From: Catellatospora vulcania
Lineage (GTDB): Bacteria > Actinomycetota > Actinomycetes > Mycobacteriales > Micromonosporaceae
Assembly (NCBI RefSeq): GCF_009720385.1
Contig: NZ_WARX01000006.1
Coordinates: 434,001 to 498,000 of the forward strand
Direction: 5' to 3'
Length of the DNA stretch: 64,000 nt
A program made the position numbers and the translations under genes. The notes under the pieces are model-generated. The model saw only the letters and a list, made by a program, of their open reading frames with translations, made no database searches and was not told the DNA's origin. Below are positions 45,875 through 55,611 of this stretch, piece after piece (within the stretch, counting starts at the first letter, position 1; each line of letters begins with the position of its first letter).

Positions 45875-47524
45875 TCAGGGGCGGGCGGCGGCGTGGCGGT
45901 CGTGCCAGAGGCGGACGAGGAAGGTGAGGTCGTCGCGGCGGGCGTGGCCTGCGGCGACGCTGCCGGGGCAGGCGCCGTGGACCGTTTCGGCGAGCGGGTC
46001 GGCGCCTGCGTCGAGCAGGGCGCGGATCAGCGGCACGTCGCCGCCGTTCATCACGGCGACGTACAGCGGGGTGCGGCCGATACGGTCGGGCACGTCCACG
46101 GGCAGACCTGCGGCGTCCAGCAGGGGGAGCAGCCGCGCGTGGTCGACCCACATCGCCATGTGCCGCAGCGACCAGCCGCCGCCGTCGCGCATCAGCGGAT
46201 CGACCACGCCCCGGGCCAGGCCGTCGAGCAGCCACCGCGTGTCGCCGTCGAGCATGCGCTCGCGTACCCGGGTGCGTTGGGCGGCCAGGGCTCTGGGCAG
46301 CCGCCCGTCGCCGGTCAGCCAGGTGTCGCGTACCGCGAAGCAGCCCGCGCTCGCCCCGCCCATGGCCCGCAGGGCCTGCTCGCGGCGCAGCTCGTCGGCG
46401 TCGTGGTCGGGCAGCCGCAGCGCCCCGTCCCGTACGCCCACCACGTGCCACTCGCCCCGGCAGCGCACCCGGACCGGCGTGCCGGGCTCACCGTCGGCCG
46501 GCACGACCGGCGACTCGCGGACGGGCCGCGCGGCGGGCGGCGGCAGGGCCGGGAACAGCGCGGCGCGCAGCAGCGGGTGCAGGTCGTCCGGGGTCAGCAG
46601 CCCGGCGTGCAGCAGGGCGAGGTCGGCCGGGACCGGCCCGCTCGCGACCTGCGGCGGGCCCTCGTTGTATTCGTGCGGGTCCGATTCCGCGGCCACGAGC
46701 TCGTCGCCGACGCTGACGTTGAGATGTGCCCCGAACAGCGTGTCCACCCGTTCGGCCGGAAATCGCGAGCGCTGGGCGAACGCCGCGGCCGCGGCCCGGA
46801 TCTCGGTGGCGAGCCCGACCGGGCAGGTCGGCGCGGCGCAGTCGCGCTGCAGGGCCTTCGTCTCGGTGAACGGAACCTCGATGCCGCAGGTCTGCCAGGC
46901 GGCGGCGTACTCGCCCGCGGCCAGCATCAGGTAGACGCGCTCGGTCGCGGCCGCGGCGTCCTCGCCGACGCCCAGCGCGGACCAGGCCAGCGGGGAGCCG
47001 TCGGGCGCGAGCAGCGGCGGCCGGTCTGCCGAGCAGCCCCACGCGGCACGCAGCGCCGCGGTCTCGCGCACGTCCCAGGTGTGCCGCGGTGCCAGGTACC
47101 AGCGGTGGTCGGCGAGCCGGCTCAGCGTCACGACGTCGAGGCGCAGCCGCTGCGGGCCGGTCGGGGACAGCGGCAGGCGTACCCGGATCAGCGGGCTGCC
47201 GTGGTCGGCGGCTCGCGGCGCGAGCACCGCGCTGGTGCGGGCCCGCAGCGAGGTCATGCCGCCCTGGTGCCGGGGCAGGTGCCAGTGCAGCAGGTCCAGG
47301 GCCAGGTGGCGCAGATCGTCGGCGACGGCCTCGGCGGCGTCCACGCCGAACCGGTCCCGGACGGCGTCGAGGTCCAGGTCGACGTCGGTGTCCGCGAGGG
47401 CCGCGGCCGCGCGCCAGTCACCGGCCGCGCGGGCGTCCGCCGCCGCGGCGATGGCGGCGGGGGAGGGCATGCGGGCGCGGATGCGCCGCCACTGCGTCAG
47501 GTCGGGCCGCAGCAGCGTGATCAT
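45875..47524 (-). CDS. Ankyrin-repeat protein
   Basis: 549 residues. A long N-terminal region, MITLLRPDLTQWRRIRARMP, then RLDVVTLSRLADHRWYLAPR and WGCSADRPPLLAPDGSPLAW, has no family I know. The C-terminal part carries about two or three ankyrin units, including GWSLRHMAMWVDHARLLPLL and GRTPLYVAVMNGGDVPLIRA. It may be protein-interaction or regulatory. ATG 47524 lies 28 bases downstream of the tRNA-like sequence. Confidence 0.72.
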   Translation of the reverse strand: MITLLRPDLTQWRRIRARMPSPAAIAAAADARAAGDWRAAAALADTDVDLDLDAVRDRFGVDAAEAVADDLRHLALDLLHWHLPRHQGGMTSLRARTSAVLAPRAADHGSPLIRVRLPLSPTGPQRLRLDVVTLSRLADHRWYLAPRHTWDVRETAALRAAWGCSADRPPLLAPDGSPLAWSALGVGEDAAAATERVYLMLAAGEYAAAWQTCGIEVPFTETKALQRDCAAPTCPVGLATEIRAAAAAFAQRSRFPAERVDTLFGAHLNVSVGDELVAAESDPHEYNEGPPQVASGPVPADLALLHAGLLTPDDLHPLLRAALFPALPPPAARPVRESPVVPADGEPGTPVRVRCRGEWHVVGVRDGALRLPDHDADELRREQALRAMGGASAGCFAVRDTWLTGDGRLPRALAAQRTRVRERMLDGDTRWLLDGLARGVVDPLMRDGGGWSLRHMAMWVDHARLLPLLDAAGLPVDVPDRIGRTPLYVAVMNGGDVPLIRALLDAGADPLAETVHGACPGSVAAGHARRDDLTFLVRLWHDRHAAARP

Positions 47525-47551
47525 CCGCACACCTCCGGGAGCCGTGGGCGG

Positions 47552-47623
47552 CAGGCCGACCGGATTCGAACCGGCGTCCTCCAACTGCGCGAAGTGGCGC
47601 GACGACCTCTGCGCTACGGCCTG
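47552..47623 (-). pseudogene. Degenerate tRNA-like sequence
   Basis: The minus strand folds with a 7-bp acceptor (CAGGCCG/CGGCCTG, extendable to 10 bp), U8-A9, a GCGC/GCGC D-stem, and a T-arm with loop TTCGAAT. The anticodon arm is faulty: it is about 2 bases short and no 5-bp stem with U33 forms. The likely reading is a tRNA pseudogene upstream of the ankyrin gene. Confidence 0.4.
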
Positions 47624-47750
47624 CCGCGGGCAGCCTACACATCGACTCCGACAGTGGAACCGCCCTCGGCCGGGTGCACGCGGCGTGACCGGCGGGCCTA
47701 AGGTGTCCCGTGTTCGCGAGTCAGGTTCGCACCCCGGGTAAGAGAAGGTC

Positions 47751-49751
47751 ATGAGCAGCGACACCACCACCGGCGAGGCCGTGGAGTACGCCATTCCCGC
47801 AGTCGTGGACAGCCCCGCGGGCGCGCCGACGCCCGCCGGGCGGCTCGGCGGCTGGCTGCTGCAGCACCAGGTGCAGCCGGTCGGGCCGGAGGCCGACGAG
47901 AGCCACGCCAAGCCGCAGGCCTGGTGGAAGGTGATGTGCCTGACCGGCGTCGACTACTTCTCCACGCTGGCCTACCTGCCCGCGATCGCGGCGACCGCGG
48001 CCGGCGCGCTGTCGCCGCTGGCAACGCTGCTGATCGTGGCGCTGACACTGCTGGGCATGCTGCCGATGTACCGGCGGGTGGCCAAGGAGAGCCCGCACGG
48101 GCAGGGCTCGGTGGCGATGCTGGAGGACCTGCTGCCGTTCTGGCGCGGCAAGGCGTTCGTGCTGGTGCTGCTCGGCTTCGTGGCCACCTCGTGGATCATC
48201 ACGATCACCCTGTCGGCCGCCGACGCCTCGGTGCACCTGCTGGAGAACCCGCTCGCCCCGCACTTCCTGGAGGGGCACGCCGTCACCATCACGGTGGTCC
48301 TGCTGCTCATCCTGGGCGGGGTGTTCCTGCTCGGCTTCAGCGAGGCCGTCGGCGTCGCGATCCCCCTGGTCGCCGTGTTCCTCGGCCTCAACGCCGTGAT
48401 CGCGGTGTACGGCCTGGTCGAGGTGTTCACCACGCCCGGCGCGTGGTCGTCCTGGACCGATGCGCTGACGACCGGCGGCCGGGGCTTCGGGGGCATGCTC
48501 GGCCCGGCGGTGCTGGCGTTCCCGCTGCTGGTGCTGGGCCTGTCCGGCTTCGAGACCGGCGTGAGCATGATGCCGCTGGTCGCCGCCGACGGCTCCGACG
48601 GCCGTGCGCGGATGGCGTCGCGGGTGCGCAACACCCGCAAACTGCTCACCGTCGCCGCGCTGATCATGTCGGTGTACCTGCTGCTGACGAGCTTCGTCAC
48701 CACGGTGCTGATCCCGGCGAAGGAATTCGAGCCCGGCGGGGCGGCCAACGGCCGGGCCCTGGCTTATCTCGCGCACGAGCACCTGGGCGAGGGCTTCGGC
48801 ACCGTCTACGACATCAGCACCATCCTGATCCTGTGGTTCGCCGGGGCGTCGGCGATGGCGGGCCTGGTCAACATCGTGCCGCGGTACCTGCCGTCCTACG
48901 GCATGGCGCCGGAGTGGGCCCGGGCCGTCCGTCCCGTGGTGCTGGTCTACACGGTCGTGTGCGTGGGCGTGACCATCGCCTTCGGGGCCGACGTCGAGGC
49001 GCAGGCCGGGGCGTACGCCACCGGCATCCTGGCGATGATGGTCTCCGGCAGCGTCGCGGTCACCATCTCCGCGATCCGCTACCGCCGCACCTGGGCGGCC
49101 GCCGGGTTCGCGGTGCTCACGCTGGTCCTGCTGTACGCCCTCGGCGAGAACATCCGGGAGAAGCCCGACGGCATCGCCATCTCGGCGCTGTTCATCCTCG
49201 CCATCGTGGTGATCTCGCTGGTCTCCCGGGCCGCGCGCACCACCGAGCTGCGGGTCAAGCACATCGAGTTCGACACCCGCGCCCGGCAGTACGTCACCGA
49301 CTCGATCGCCTACGACGGGCAGCTGAACCTGATCGCGAACCGCCGCCAGGCGGGCGACGTCGCGGAGTACGCCGGCAAGGAGGCCGAGCAGCGCGGCATG
49401 AACCCCGTCCCGGGCCGCGCCGACGTGCTGTTCCTGGAGATCGACGTGGTGGACCCGTCGATGTTCGCCGACGTGCTCCAGGTCAAGGGCGTGCAGGTCG
49501 GCGAGTACCGGGTGCTGCGGGCCTCGGCCCCGGCCGCGCCGAACGCCATCGCCGCGATCCTGCTCGCGCTACGCGACACGACCGGCGTGCGCCCGCACTG
49601 CTACTTCGAGTGGTCGGAGGGCTCGCCGCTCACCCACCTGCTGCGATACCTGTTCCTCGGCCGCGGCGACACCCCGCCCGTGGTCCGGGAGATCCTGCGC
49701 GAGCGCGACGCCGAGCCGGCCCGCCGGCCCGGCATCCACGTCGGCGGCTGA
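47751..49751 (+). CDS. APC-superfamily amino-acid/cation transporter
   Basis: 666 residues. The N-terminal [20 protein letters not shown] is the first-helix motif of APC permeases. About 12 hydrophobic segments follow to residue 490, with [20 protein letters not shown] in the middle. The C-terminal 160 residues are soluble ([20 protein letters not shown]). The topology and long C-terminal domain are as in KUP-like and related APC members. Substrate uncertain. ATG 47751 follows AAGAGAAGG. Confidence 0.82.
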   Translation: MSSDTTTGEAVEYAIPAVVDSPAGAPTPAGRLGGWLLQHQVQPVGPEADESHAKPQAWWKVMCLTGVDYFSTLAYLPAIAATAAGALSPLATLLIVALTLLGMLPMYRRVAKESPHGQGSVAMLEDLLPFWRGKAFVLVLLGFVATSWIITITLSAADASVHLLENPLAPHFLEGHAVTITVVLLLILGGVFLLGFSEAVGVAIPLVAVFLGLNAVIAVYGLVEVFTTPGAWSSWTDALTTGGRGFGGMLGPAVLAFPLLVLGLSGFETGVSMMPLVAADGSDGRARMASRVRNTRKLLTVAALIMSVYLLLTSFVTTVLIPAKEFEPGGAANGRALAYLAHEHLGEGFGTVYDISTILILWFAGASAMAGLVNIVPRYLPSYGMAPEWARAVRPVVLVYTVVCVGVTIAFGADVEAQAGAYATGILAMMVSGSVAVTISAIRYRRTWAAAGFAVLTLVLLYALGENIREKPDGIAISALFILAIVVISLVSRAARTTELRVKHIEFDTRARQYVTDSIAYDGQLNLIANRRQAGDVAEYAGKEAEQRGMNPVPGRADVLFLEIDVVDPSMFADVLQVKGVQVGEYRVLRASAPAAPNAIAAILLALRDTTGVRPHCYFEWSEGSPLTHLLRYLFLGRGDTPPVVREILRERDAEPARRPGIHVGG

Positions 49752-49801
49752 GCCCGCCCACCAGGAGACGCCCCGGGGGCACGTGTGCTACAAAGCTTCG
49801 C

Positions 49802-50137
49802 GTGAGCGTGCCACCACCCCAGCTGAGCCACCACGTCGTCGCCGCGGACGGCGTGGTGCGCGTCGCGCTGGCCGGTGAGGTCGATCTGGCCGTGGCCGAC
49901 GACCTGCACGGCTGGCTGGCCTCGGCGGCGTCTGCGCACCCCGGCCTGCCGGTCGAGGTGGACATGGCCGCGGTGACGTTCATCGACTCCTCCGGGATCC
50001 GGGCCTTCGTGCGCGCCCGCAACGACGCGGTCGGGGCCGGGCGGGGCCTGCGCCTGGTCAACACGGCCGGGATGGCGCTGCGCGTGCTCCAGGTCGCCGG
50101 GGTGTACGCGCACCTCAGCGGCGAACCGCCGGCCTGA
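49802..50137 (+). CDS. STAS-domain anti-sigma-factor antagonist
   Basis: 111 residues forming one STAS domain: VRVALAGEVDLAVADDLHGW, then VEVDMAAVTFIDSSGIRAFV with the phosphorylatable Ser in DSSG, and VNTAGMALRVLQVAGV. This is a SpoIIAA/RsbV-type switch. The GTG start follows TACAAA by 7 bases, suggesting a leaderless transcript. It is followed by a MEDS/HATPase gene, its likely partner kinase/anti-sigma. Confidence 0.85.
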   Translation: MSVPPPQLSHHVVAADGVVRVALAGEVDLAVADDLHGWLASAASAHPGLPVEVDMAAVTFIDSSGIRAFVRARNDAVGAGRGLRLVNTAGMALRVLQVAGVYAHLSGEPPA

Positions 50138-50245
50138 CGCGCGGCTGTTCCGGGCGTGATCTCGAACCGGAATCGAACTCACGTGCCTGTGCTAGGTTGG
50201 GCGGACGCGTCAGGGGGTACCTGCCCGACGTGCAGGGAGGTCAGG

Positions 50246-50266
50246 ATGCGGAAGCGGTCGCCATGA
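50246..50266 (+). other. Possible translated leader mini-ORF
   Basis: ATG 50246 with GGGAGG 5 bases upstream encodes only MRKRSP and then TGA, overlapping the ATG of the next gene (ATGA at 50263). Such a layout could couple translation. It may also be chance, since the main gene lacks another good ribosome site. Confidence 0.35.
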
Positions 50267-51213
50267 GAACCGGCGCGGCCGCAGACCACCGCGGCTTCTT
50301 CCACGAGACGGCGTTCTACGCATCCGACGAGGAATTCCTCTCGGTCGTCGTGCCCTTCCTCCGGGACGGCGTGGCCGCGGGCGAGCCCACCCTGGCGGTC
50401 TTCGGCGAACCCAACGAACTGCTGATCCGCGACGCGATGGGCGCCGACTGCGGAGTGACCTTCGTCCGGGGCGACGCGCAGTACCAGCGGCCCGCCGGGG
50501 CGATCAAGCGGTACCGGGAGATGATGGCCGAGCACGTGGCGGCCGGAGCCGCCCAGATCCGGGTCGCGGGCGACGTGCCGCATCCGGGCGTGGGCGTGCC
50601 CTGGGAGTGGTGGGCGCGGTACGAGGCCGCGGTGAACCACGCCTACGACGACTTCCCCATGTGGGGGCTGTGCCCGTACGACACCCGGACCGCGCCCGAC
50701 GAGGTGCTCGACCACGTGCGCCGGACCCACCCGCACATCGCGACGCCCCTGGGCCACACCGCCAACCTCGCCTTCCAGGACCCGTTCGCGGTGCTGGCCG
50801 CCGGGGTGACCCCGTGGCGCGACCCGCTGGAGGACGCCGCGCCCGCGATCGAGCTGACCGGGCCGAGCACCGCCCAGGCCCGGGGCGCGCTCGTCGCGGT
50901 GCAGGCGACCGCCGGGCTGCCCGACAACGATCTCAGCGGCCTGCTGCTGGCGACCACGGAGACGGTCACCAACGCCGTGCTGCACGGACGGCCGCCGGTG
51001 CTGCTGCGGCTGTGGGCGACCCCGGGCCGCGTCGTGGTCACGGTCACCGATCACGGGCCCGGCCCGGCCGACCCGCTCGTCGGTTTGGTGCCCGGCACGA
51101 GCCCCGGCGGCTGGGGTCTGTGGCTGGCCCACCAGGTCTGCGCGTACGTCTCCCTGCAGCGCGAGCCGGACGGGTTCACGGTCCGGCTGCTGGGCGGGAA
51201 GCTGCCGGGCTGA
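50263..51213 (+). CDS. MEDS-domain sensor with anti-sigma HATPase (RsbW-like)
   Basis: 316 residues. The N-terminal MEDS domain (GFFHETAFYASDEEFLSVVV, then RYREMMAEHVAAGAAQIRVA) senses metabolic signals in related proteins. The C-terminal GHKL/HATPase_c domain has N-box LLATTETVTNAVLHGRPP, G1 TDHGPGPADPL and G2 GTSPGGWGLWLAHQ. It is a kinase-type anti-sigma regulator, pairing by position with the preceding STAS protein. The sigma factor is not nearby. Confidence 0.85.
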   Translation: MRTGAAADHRGFFHETAFYASDEEFLSVVVPFLRDGVAAGEPTLAVFGEPNELLIRDAMGADCGVTFVRGDAQYQRPAGAIKRYREMMAEHVAAGAAQIRVAGDVPHPGVGVPWEWWARYEAAVNHAYDDFPMWGLCPYDTRTAPDEVLDHVRRTHPHIATPLGHTANLAFQDPFAVLAAGVTPWRDPLEDAAPAIELTGPSTAQARGALVAVQATAGLPDNDLSGLLLATTETVTNAVLHGRPPVLLRLWATPGRVVVTVTDHGPGPADPLVGLVPGTSPGGWGLWLAHQVCAYVSLQREPDGFTVRLLGGKLPG

Positions 51214-51419
51214 GCAGCGCGCACCGGCCCCGCCGAGATCATCGGTGACGTCGCCGGGGGACGCGGGCCCGCGCGGCTGGTGCTCGGCGGCAGGCTGGGC
51301 GACAATCTTGCGGGGCAACCCTGTCGATCCGGGCGGCATGGTTGGCTCGACCCGGGTGTCCGGGGCCCGCTGGTCGCGGCCCGGCCGCCCGCCCGTTCCC
51401 ATACCTCAGGAGCAGCTTC

Positions 51420-53087
51420 GTGTCCGATGTCGACGTCGAGCCGGTGACCACGAGCCCGGACGACGCCCCAGAGCCCGCCGACTCCCCTGCCGCCCCCTGG
51501 TGGCACGAGCGGCTGCCGCACCTGCTGCTGGGCGCCCTGCTGCTGGTGATGAGCTGGTTCACCATCGCGCAGGGCCGGTTCCACGGCCGCACCTACGACG
51601 AGTACATGCAGGACGACTACGGCGCCCGGGTGCTGAAGTTCTACCTGTCCGGCACCGCCGACCGCTCATTCCTGGACTTCCCGGACTACATCCACATGCC
51701 CCAACACGGCGCCGGGTTCGAGCTGGTCGTGGCGTTCTTCCAGTACCTGACCGGCGAGGTGTGGAACACCCGCACCATTGTCAACGGGCTGTTCGGCGTG
51801 CTCGGCATGCTGATCACCGCGCTGGCGGCCCGGGAGCTGGCCGGGCGCGGCCGCCTCGGCGCGTGGGCGGGCCTGGCCGCCGCGGTCGGCCTCGCGCTGT
51901 ACCCGCGCTACACCGGCCAGATGATGAACAACTCCAAGGACATCCCGCTGGCCGTGGCGATGGTGCTGGTGCTGTGGCTGGTGCTGCGGTTGATGCGGCG
52001 CTGGAACTCGCCCGACCGCCGGTTCGAGGTGCTGGAGCTGGCCGCGATCGGCGCGGCGATCGGCTTCGCCGGTTCGATCCGGGTCAACGCGCTGCTGTGG
52101 TTCGGCCTGCTGGCACTGGTCGGCCTGGGCTTCTGGGCGCGTCACGGGTACAAGCTGCGCGGGGCGGCCCTGCGCAGCGAGCTGACCAACCAGGTCACCG
52201 CGATCCTCGCCATCGGCACCACGGCCTACCTGGTGATGTCGCTGTTCTGGCCGTACCTGCTGACCAACCCGACCGACGGGCTGCTGATCTCGGTCGAGTC
52301 GATGGCCAAGTACGACTGGGACAACGAGATCCTGTTCGGCGGCGAGATGGTCCGCTCGACCCAGCTGCCCTGGTACTACGCCCCCTGGTGGCTGGTGGTC
52401 GGCTCGCCGCTGCCCGTGGTCGCGCTGACCGTGGCGGGCGCGGTGGCCGCGGTCGTGGCGCTGGTCCGGCGGCAGCGGCTGGACGGGCGGATGCTGCTGG
52501 TCGGCGCGTACATCCTGGTGCCGCTCGCGCTGATCATCGGGGCGCACTCGACGCTGTACAACAGCATGCGCCAGTTCCTGTTCGTGGTGCCCGGCATGAT
52601 CGTGCTGGCCGCGGTGCTGCTGGTGCGCTGGGCGCGGGAGTCGTTCGACTCCGGCCGCACGGCGCTGGCCTGGGCGCTGATCGGGGCTGCGGTGCTCGGC
52701 CAGGGCGAGGCCCTGTACGCCTCCGCCCGCATCTACCCCTACGAGTACTCCTACTTCAGCCCGCTGGCCGGCGGCTACACCACGGCCCGCCACGACTACG
52801 AGAGCACCTACTACGGTTCGTGCACCCGGGCCGCGGCGGTCTGGCTGGGGGAGAACTACCGGCAGTTCACCAGCGACGTGGCTCCGACGTTCCGCGACGA
52901 GCACCAGTGGAACTCGCTGGCCGAGGTCGACCTGCCGGACAACTTCGTCTCGGTCGGCGAAGGCCAGCCGTTCTTCCGGATCACCACCGGTGAGGCCGGT
53001 CCCGGCTACCGCGAGGTCTACGCCGTGGTGGTCGAGGGCGAGCCGGTGTGCCGGGTCGCGGTGCTCGACATGGGCACGGGCTCATGA
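51420..53087 (+). CDS. Multi-pass PMT-like (GT39-type) glycosyltransferase
   Basis: About 555 residues with around eleven transmembrane helices. FHGRTYDEYMQDDYGARVLK after the first helix places acidic residues at the external catalytic site, as in PMT/ArnT-type GT-C enzymes. YPRYTGQMMNNSKDIPLAVA and HSTLYNSMRQFLFVVPG also look conserved. It probably transfers a lipid-linked sugar outside the membrane. GTG 51420 lies 7 bases after AGGAG. The C-terminal 100 residues form an external domain. Confidence 0.78.
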   Translation: MSDVDVEPVTTSPDDAPEPADSPAAPWWHERLPHLLLGALLLVMSWFTIAQGRFHGRTYDEYMQDDYGARVLKFYLSGTADRSFLDFPDYIHMPQHGAGFELVVAFFQYLTGEVWNTRTIVNGLFGVLGMLITALAARELAGRGRLGAWAGLAAAVGLALYPRYTGQMMNNSKDIPLAVAMVLVLWLVLRLMRRWNSPDRRFEVLELAAIGAAIGFAGSIRVNALLWFGLLALVGLGFWARHGYKLRGAALRSELTNQVTAILAIGTTAYLVMSLFWPYLLTNPTDGLLISVESMAKYDWDNEILFGGEMVRSTQLPWYYAPWWLVVGSPLPVVALTVAGAVAAVVALVRRQRLDGRMLLVGAYILVPLALIIGAHSTLYNSMRQFLFVVPGMIVLAAVLLVRWARESFDSGRTALAWALIGAAVLGQGEALYASARIYPYEYSYFSPLAGGYTTARHDYESTYYGSCTRAAAVWLGENYRQFTSDVAPTFRDEHQWNSLAEVDLPDNFVSVGEGQPFFRITTGEAGPGYREVYAVVVEGEPVCRVAVLDMGTGS

Positions 53088-53125
53088 CCGGTTAACGAGC
53101 CGTCGGGGCGGGGTATCGCGTCGCC

Positions 53126-54046
53126 ATGACCCTCAATGAGAACGCGGACATCGATACCAGCCAGGTCACCGACGCCCGGGGATCCGGGGGCGGCGGTGGC
53201 GTGGGCGGCGGTGGGCTCGGCGGCATCCCGATCCCGGTCGGCGGCGGCATCGTCGGCACGCTGATCGTGATCGGGCTGGCGCTGGTCGGCACGTTCCTCG
53301 GCCCGCAGATGTTCGGCGGCGGCGGCGAGGACGGCGGGCCGGGCGTGAGCGAGACCTGCTCGACGGCGAACCCGGACCGGCTCGAGAAGTCCGAGTGCCG
53401 CAACGCGCTGTACATCAACTCGATCCAGGCCTACTGGCGCGACGCGCTGCCGCAGACGTTCGGCGAGCAGTACCAGCAGACCGACACGGTGTTCTTCTCG
53501 CAGGCGGTGAACACCGGTTGCGGCGCGGCCGACAGCGGGGTGGGCCCGTTCTACTGCCCGCCGGACCAGCTGGTGTACATCGACCTGTCGTTCTACGACG
53601 AGCTGGCCACCCGCTTCGGCGCGGACGGGCAGTTCGCCCAGCCGTACGTGCTGGCCCACGAGTACGGCCACCACCTGCAGAACCTGCTGGGCATCTCGGC
53701 GGACGTGCAGCGGCAGTCCGAGCGTGATCCCGGCGCCGCCAACGCGCTGTCGGTGAAGCTGGAGCTGCAGGCTGACTGCCTGGCCGGGGTGTGGGCCAAG
53801 CACGCGGTGGAGACCAAGGACGCCAAGGGCGTCGCGATCTTCAAGTCGGTCACCCAGCAGGACATCGACCAGGCCCTGGAGGCGGCGGCCGCGATCGGCG
53901 ACGACAAGATCCAGGAGAAGTCGGGCAGCCCGATCGACGAGTCGAAGTTCACCCACGGCACCGCCAAGCAGCGCAGCGACTGGTTCAACAACGGTTACCG
54001 CAGCGGCGACGGCCGCCAGTGCGACACCTTCAGCAAGGGCGTCTGA
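53126..54046 (+). CDS. Neutral zinc metallopeptidase (YpfJ family)
   Basis: 306 residues. A Gly-rich region and one N-terminal transmembrane helix (GGIVGTLIVIGLALVGTFLG) are followed by a peptidase domain with zinc motif VLAHEYGHHLQ and a downstream LQADCLAG that supplies the third ligand. The Cys-rich beta region (TGCGAADSGVGPFYCPPDQ) is typical. The start is ATG 53126. Membrane-anchored, peptidase outside by inference. Confidence 0.85.
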   Translation: MTLNENADIDTSQVTDARGSGGGGGVGGGGLGGIPIPVGGGIVGTLIVIGLALVGTFLGPQMFGGGGEDGGPGVSETCSTANPDRLEKSECRNALYINSIQAYWRDALPQTFGEQYQQTDTVFFSQAVNTGCGAADSGVGPFYCPPDQLVYIDLSFYDELATRFGADGQFAQPYVLAHEYGHHLQNLLGISADVQRQSERDPGAANALSVKLELQADCLAGVWAKHAVETKDAKGVAIFKSVTQQDIDQALEAAAAIGDDKIQEKSGSPIDESKFTHGTAKQRSDWFNNGYRSGDGRQCDTFSKGV

Positions 54047-54066
54047 TCTCGGCTTTTTGATGACGA

Positions 54067-54098
54067 TCGGGTCCGGGACGTGTACGTTCCGGACCCGA
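54067..54098 (+). terminator. Terminator hairpin
   Basis: About a 14-bp stem (TCGGGTCCGGGACG and its complement) after a CTTTTT run; it begins 20 bases beyond the peptidase stop. Confidence 0.7.
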
Positions 54099-54140
54099 GT
54101 GCTGTCCGCAGACGGCTTGTCGTCGCCGGTAAACGGTTCC

Positions 54141-54146
54141 TATAGT
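54141..54146 (+). promoter_or_regulatory. -10 box TATAGT of oxidoreductase gene
   Basis: Near-consensus TATAGT 40 bases before the GTG of the oxidoreductase; GGGAG near 54173 is the ribosome site. Confidence 0.5.
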
Positions 54147-54186
54147 GGCCGGGACCGGGAACTGATCTTCGGGCGGGAGAACCACC

Positions 54187-55461
54187 GTGAACCCTGTGCG
54201 TCTGGCGCTGATCGGCGCGGGTGACCGCGGCAACGCGTACGCCCGGTGGGCCCTGGCCCATCCCGACCGGGCGCGGTTCGTCGCCGTCGCCGAGCCCGAC
54301 CCGGCGCGGCGGGCCCGCTTCGTCGCAGCCCACGGCATCGACCCGGCCGCCCGGCACGACGACTGGCAGGCCCTGCTGGCCGACCCGGACCTCGCGGTCG
54401 ACGCGGTCGTCATCGCCACCCAGGACGCCGGGCACGCCGACCCGGCCGTGGCCGCCGCCCGGCGCGGGCTGCACATCATGCTGGAGAAGCCGCTCGCGCC
54501 GACCGCGCAGGAGTGCGTGCGCATCGTCGACGCGGTACGCGAGGCCGACGTGATGCTCGCCGTGTGCCACGTGCTCCGCTATGCGCCGTACACGCGGCTG
54601 GTCAAGCACCTGATCGACGCCGGTGCGATCGGCGACGTGGTGTCGGTGCAGCACCACGAGCCGGTCGGCTTCTGGCACCAGGCGCACTCGTTCGTGCGCG
54701 GCAACTGGCGGCGCGAGGACCTGTCCAGCTTCATGCTGCTCGCCAAGTCCTGCCATGACATCGACTGGCTGCAGCACATCGTGGGCCGTGACATCGCCCG
54801 CGTGTCCAGCTTCGGCGGGCTGCGCCACTTCCGCCCCGAGAACCGCCCCGCCGACGCCGCCGACCGGTGCCTGGACTGCGCCGTCGAGCCGGACTGCCCG
54901 TACTCGGCACCCCGCCTCTACCGCGACCGGTTGGAAAGCGGCGACCACGGCTGGCCGCTGTCGGTGGTCACCCCGGTCTTCACCGAGGAGGCGCTGACCG
55001 CGGCCTTGCGTGAAGGACCCTACGGCCGCTGCGTGTACGCGTGCGACAACGACGTCGTCGACCACCAGGTGGTCGCGATGGAGTTCGACGGCGGGGTGAC
55101 CGCGTCGTTCACCATGAACGCCTTCAACACCGGTGGACACCGGCGCACCCGCGTCTTCGGCACCCGCGGTGAGCTGGTCTGCGACGCCGTCAGCGTGACC
55201 GTGCACGACTTCACCACCGGCGCTGCGACCAGCCACGACCCGCAGACCGCGGGCGGCGCGGACGCCGCCGGCGGGCACGGCGGCGGCGACGCCGGGCTGA
55301 TGGACGCGTTCACCGCCGCGGTGGCCACCGGCGACCGGGCGCGGATCCTGTCCGGCCCGGCGCAGACGCTCAACTCGCACCTGGCCACCTTCGCCGCGGA
55401 GCAGGCCCGGCACTCCGGCACCGTCGTCACCGTCGCCAGGCCGGTCGCGCTCGCGGGCTGA
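54187..55461 (+). CDS. Gfo/Idh/MocA-family oxidoreductase
   Basis: 424 residues. Rossmann motif LALIGAGDRGNAYARWALAH, then VVIATQDAGHADPAVAAARR and the catalytic-type EKPLAPTAQECVRI. The C-terminal substrate domain includes SKSCHDIDWLQHI-like Cys/His (SCHDIDW) and a Cys-rich segment CLDCAVEPDCPY, possibly metal binding. It oxidises or reduces a sugar or cyclitol using NAD(P). Its own promoter is evident. Substrate unknown; the AraC gene downstream may regulate it. Confidence 0.82.
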   Translation: MNPVRLALIGAGDRGNAYARWALAHPDRARFVAVAEPDPARRARFVAAHGIDPAARHDDWQALLADPDLAVDAVVIATQDAGHADPAVAAARRGLHIMLEKPLAPTAQECVRIVDAVREADVMLAVCHVLRYAPYTRLVKHLIDAGAIGDVVSVQHHEPVGFWHQAHSFVRGNWRREDLSSFMLLAKSCHDIDWLQHIVGRDIARVSSFGGLRHFRPENRPADAADRCLDCAVEPDCPYSAPRLYRDRLESGDHGWPLSVVTPVFTEEALTAALREGPYGRCVYACDNDVVDHQVVAMEFDGGVTASFTMNAFNTGGHRRTRVFGTRGELVCDAVSVTVHDFTTGAATSHDPQTAGGADAAGGHGGGDAGLMDAFTAAVATGDRARILSGPAQTLNSHLATFAAEQARHSGTVVTVARPVALAG

Positions 55462-55611
55462 CCCGTTCGCGAGCCCGCCTCGGATCCAGGCGCCTGCCCG
55501 GTCCAGGCAACACCCCGTTCCCCCGACCCTCGTTTCCTGGTTAGGCGACCCACCGAACACCTCGGCCGGGCCGCCGCACCGGGGATGGGTGACATGACTG
55601 AGGGTGTTGCA

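Noticed and set aside
47552-47623. Functional tRNA gene
   Set aside because: The anticodon stem-loop cannot be folded with U33 and a 7-base loop, so I call it tRNA-like only.
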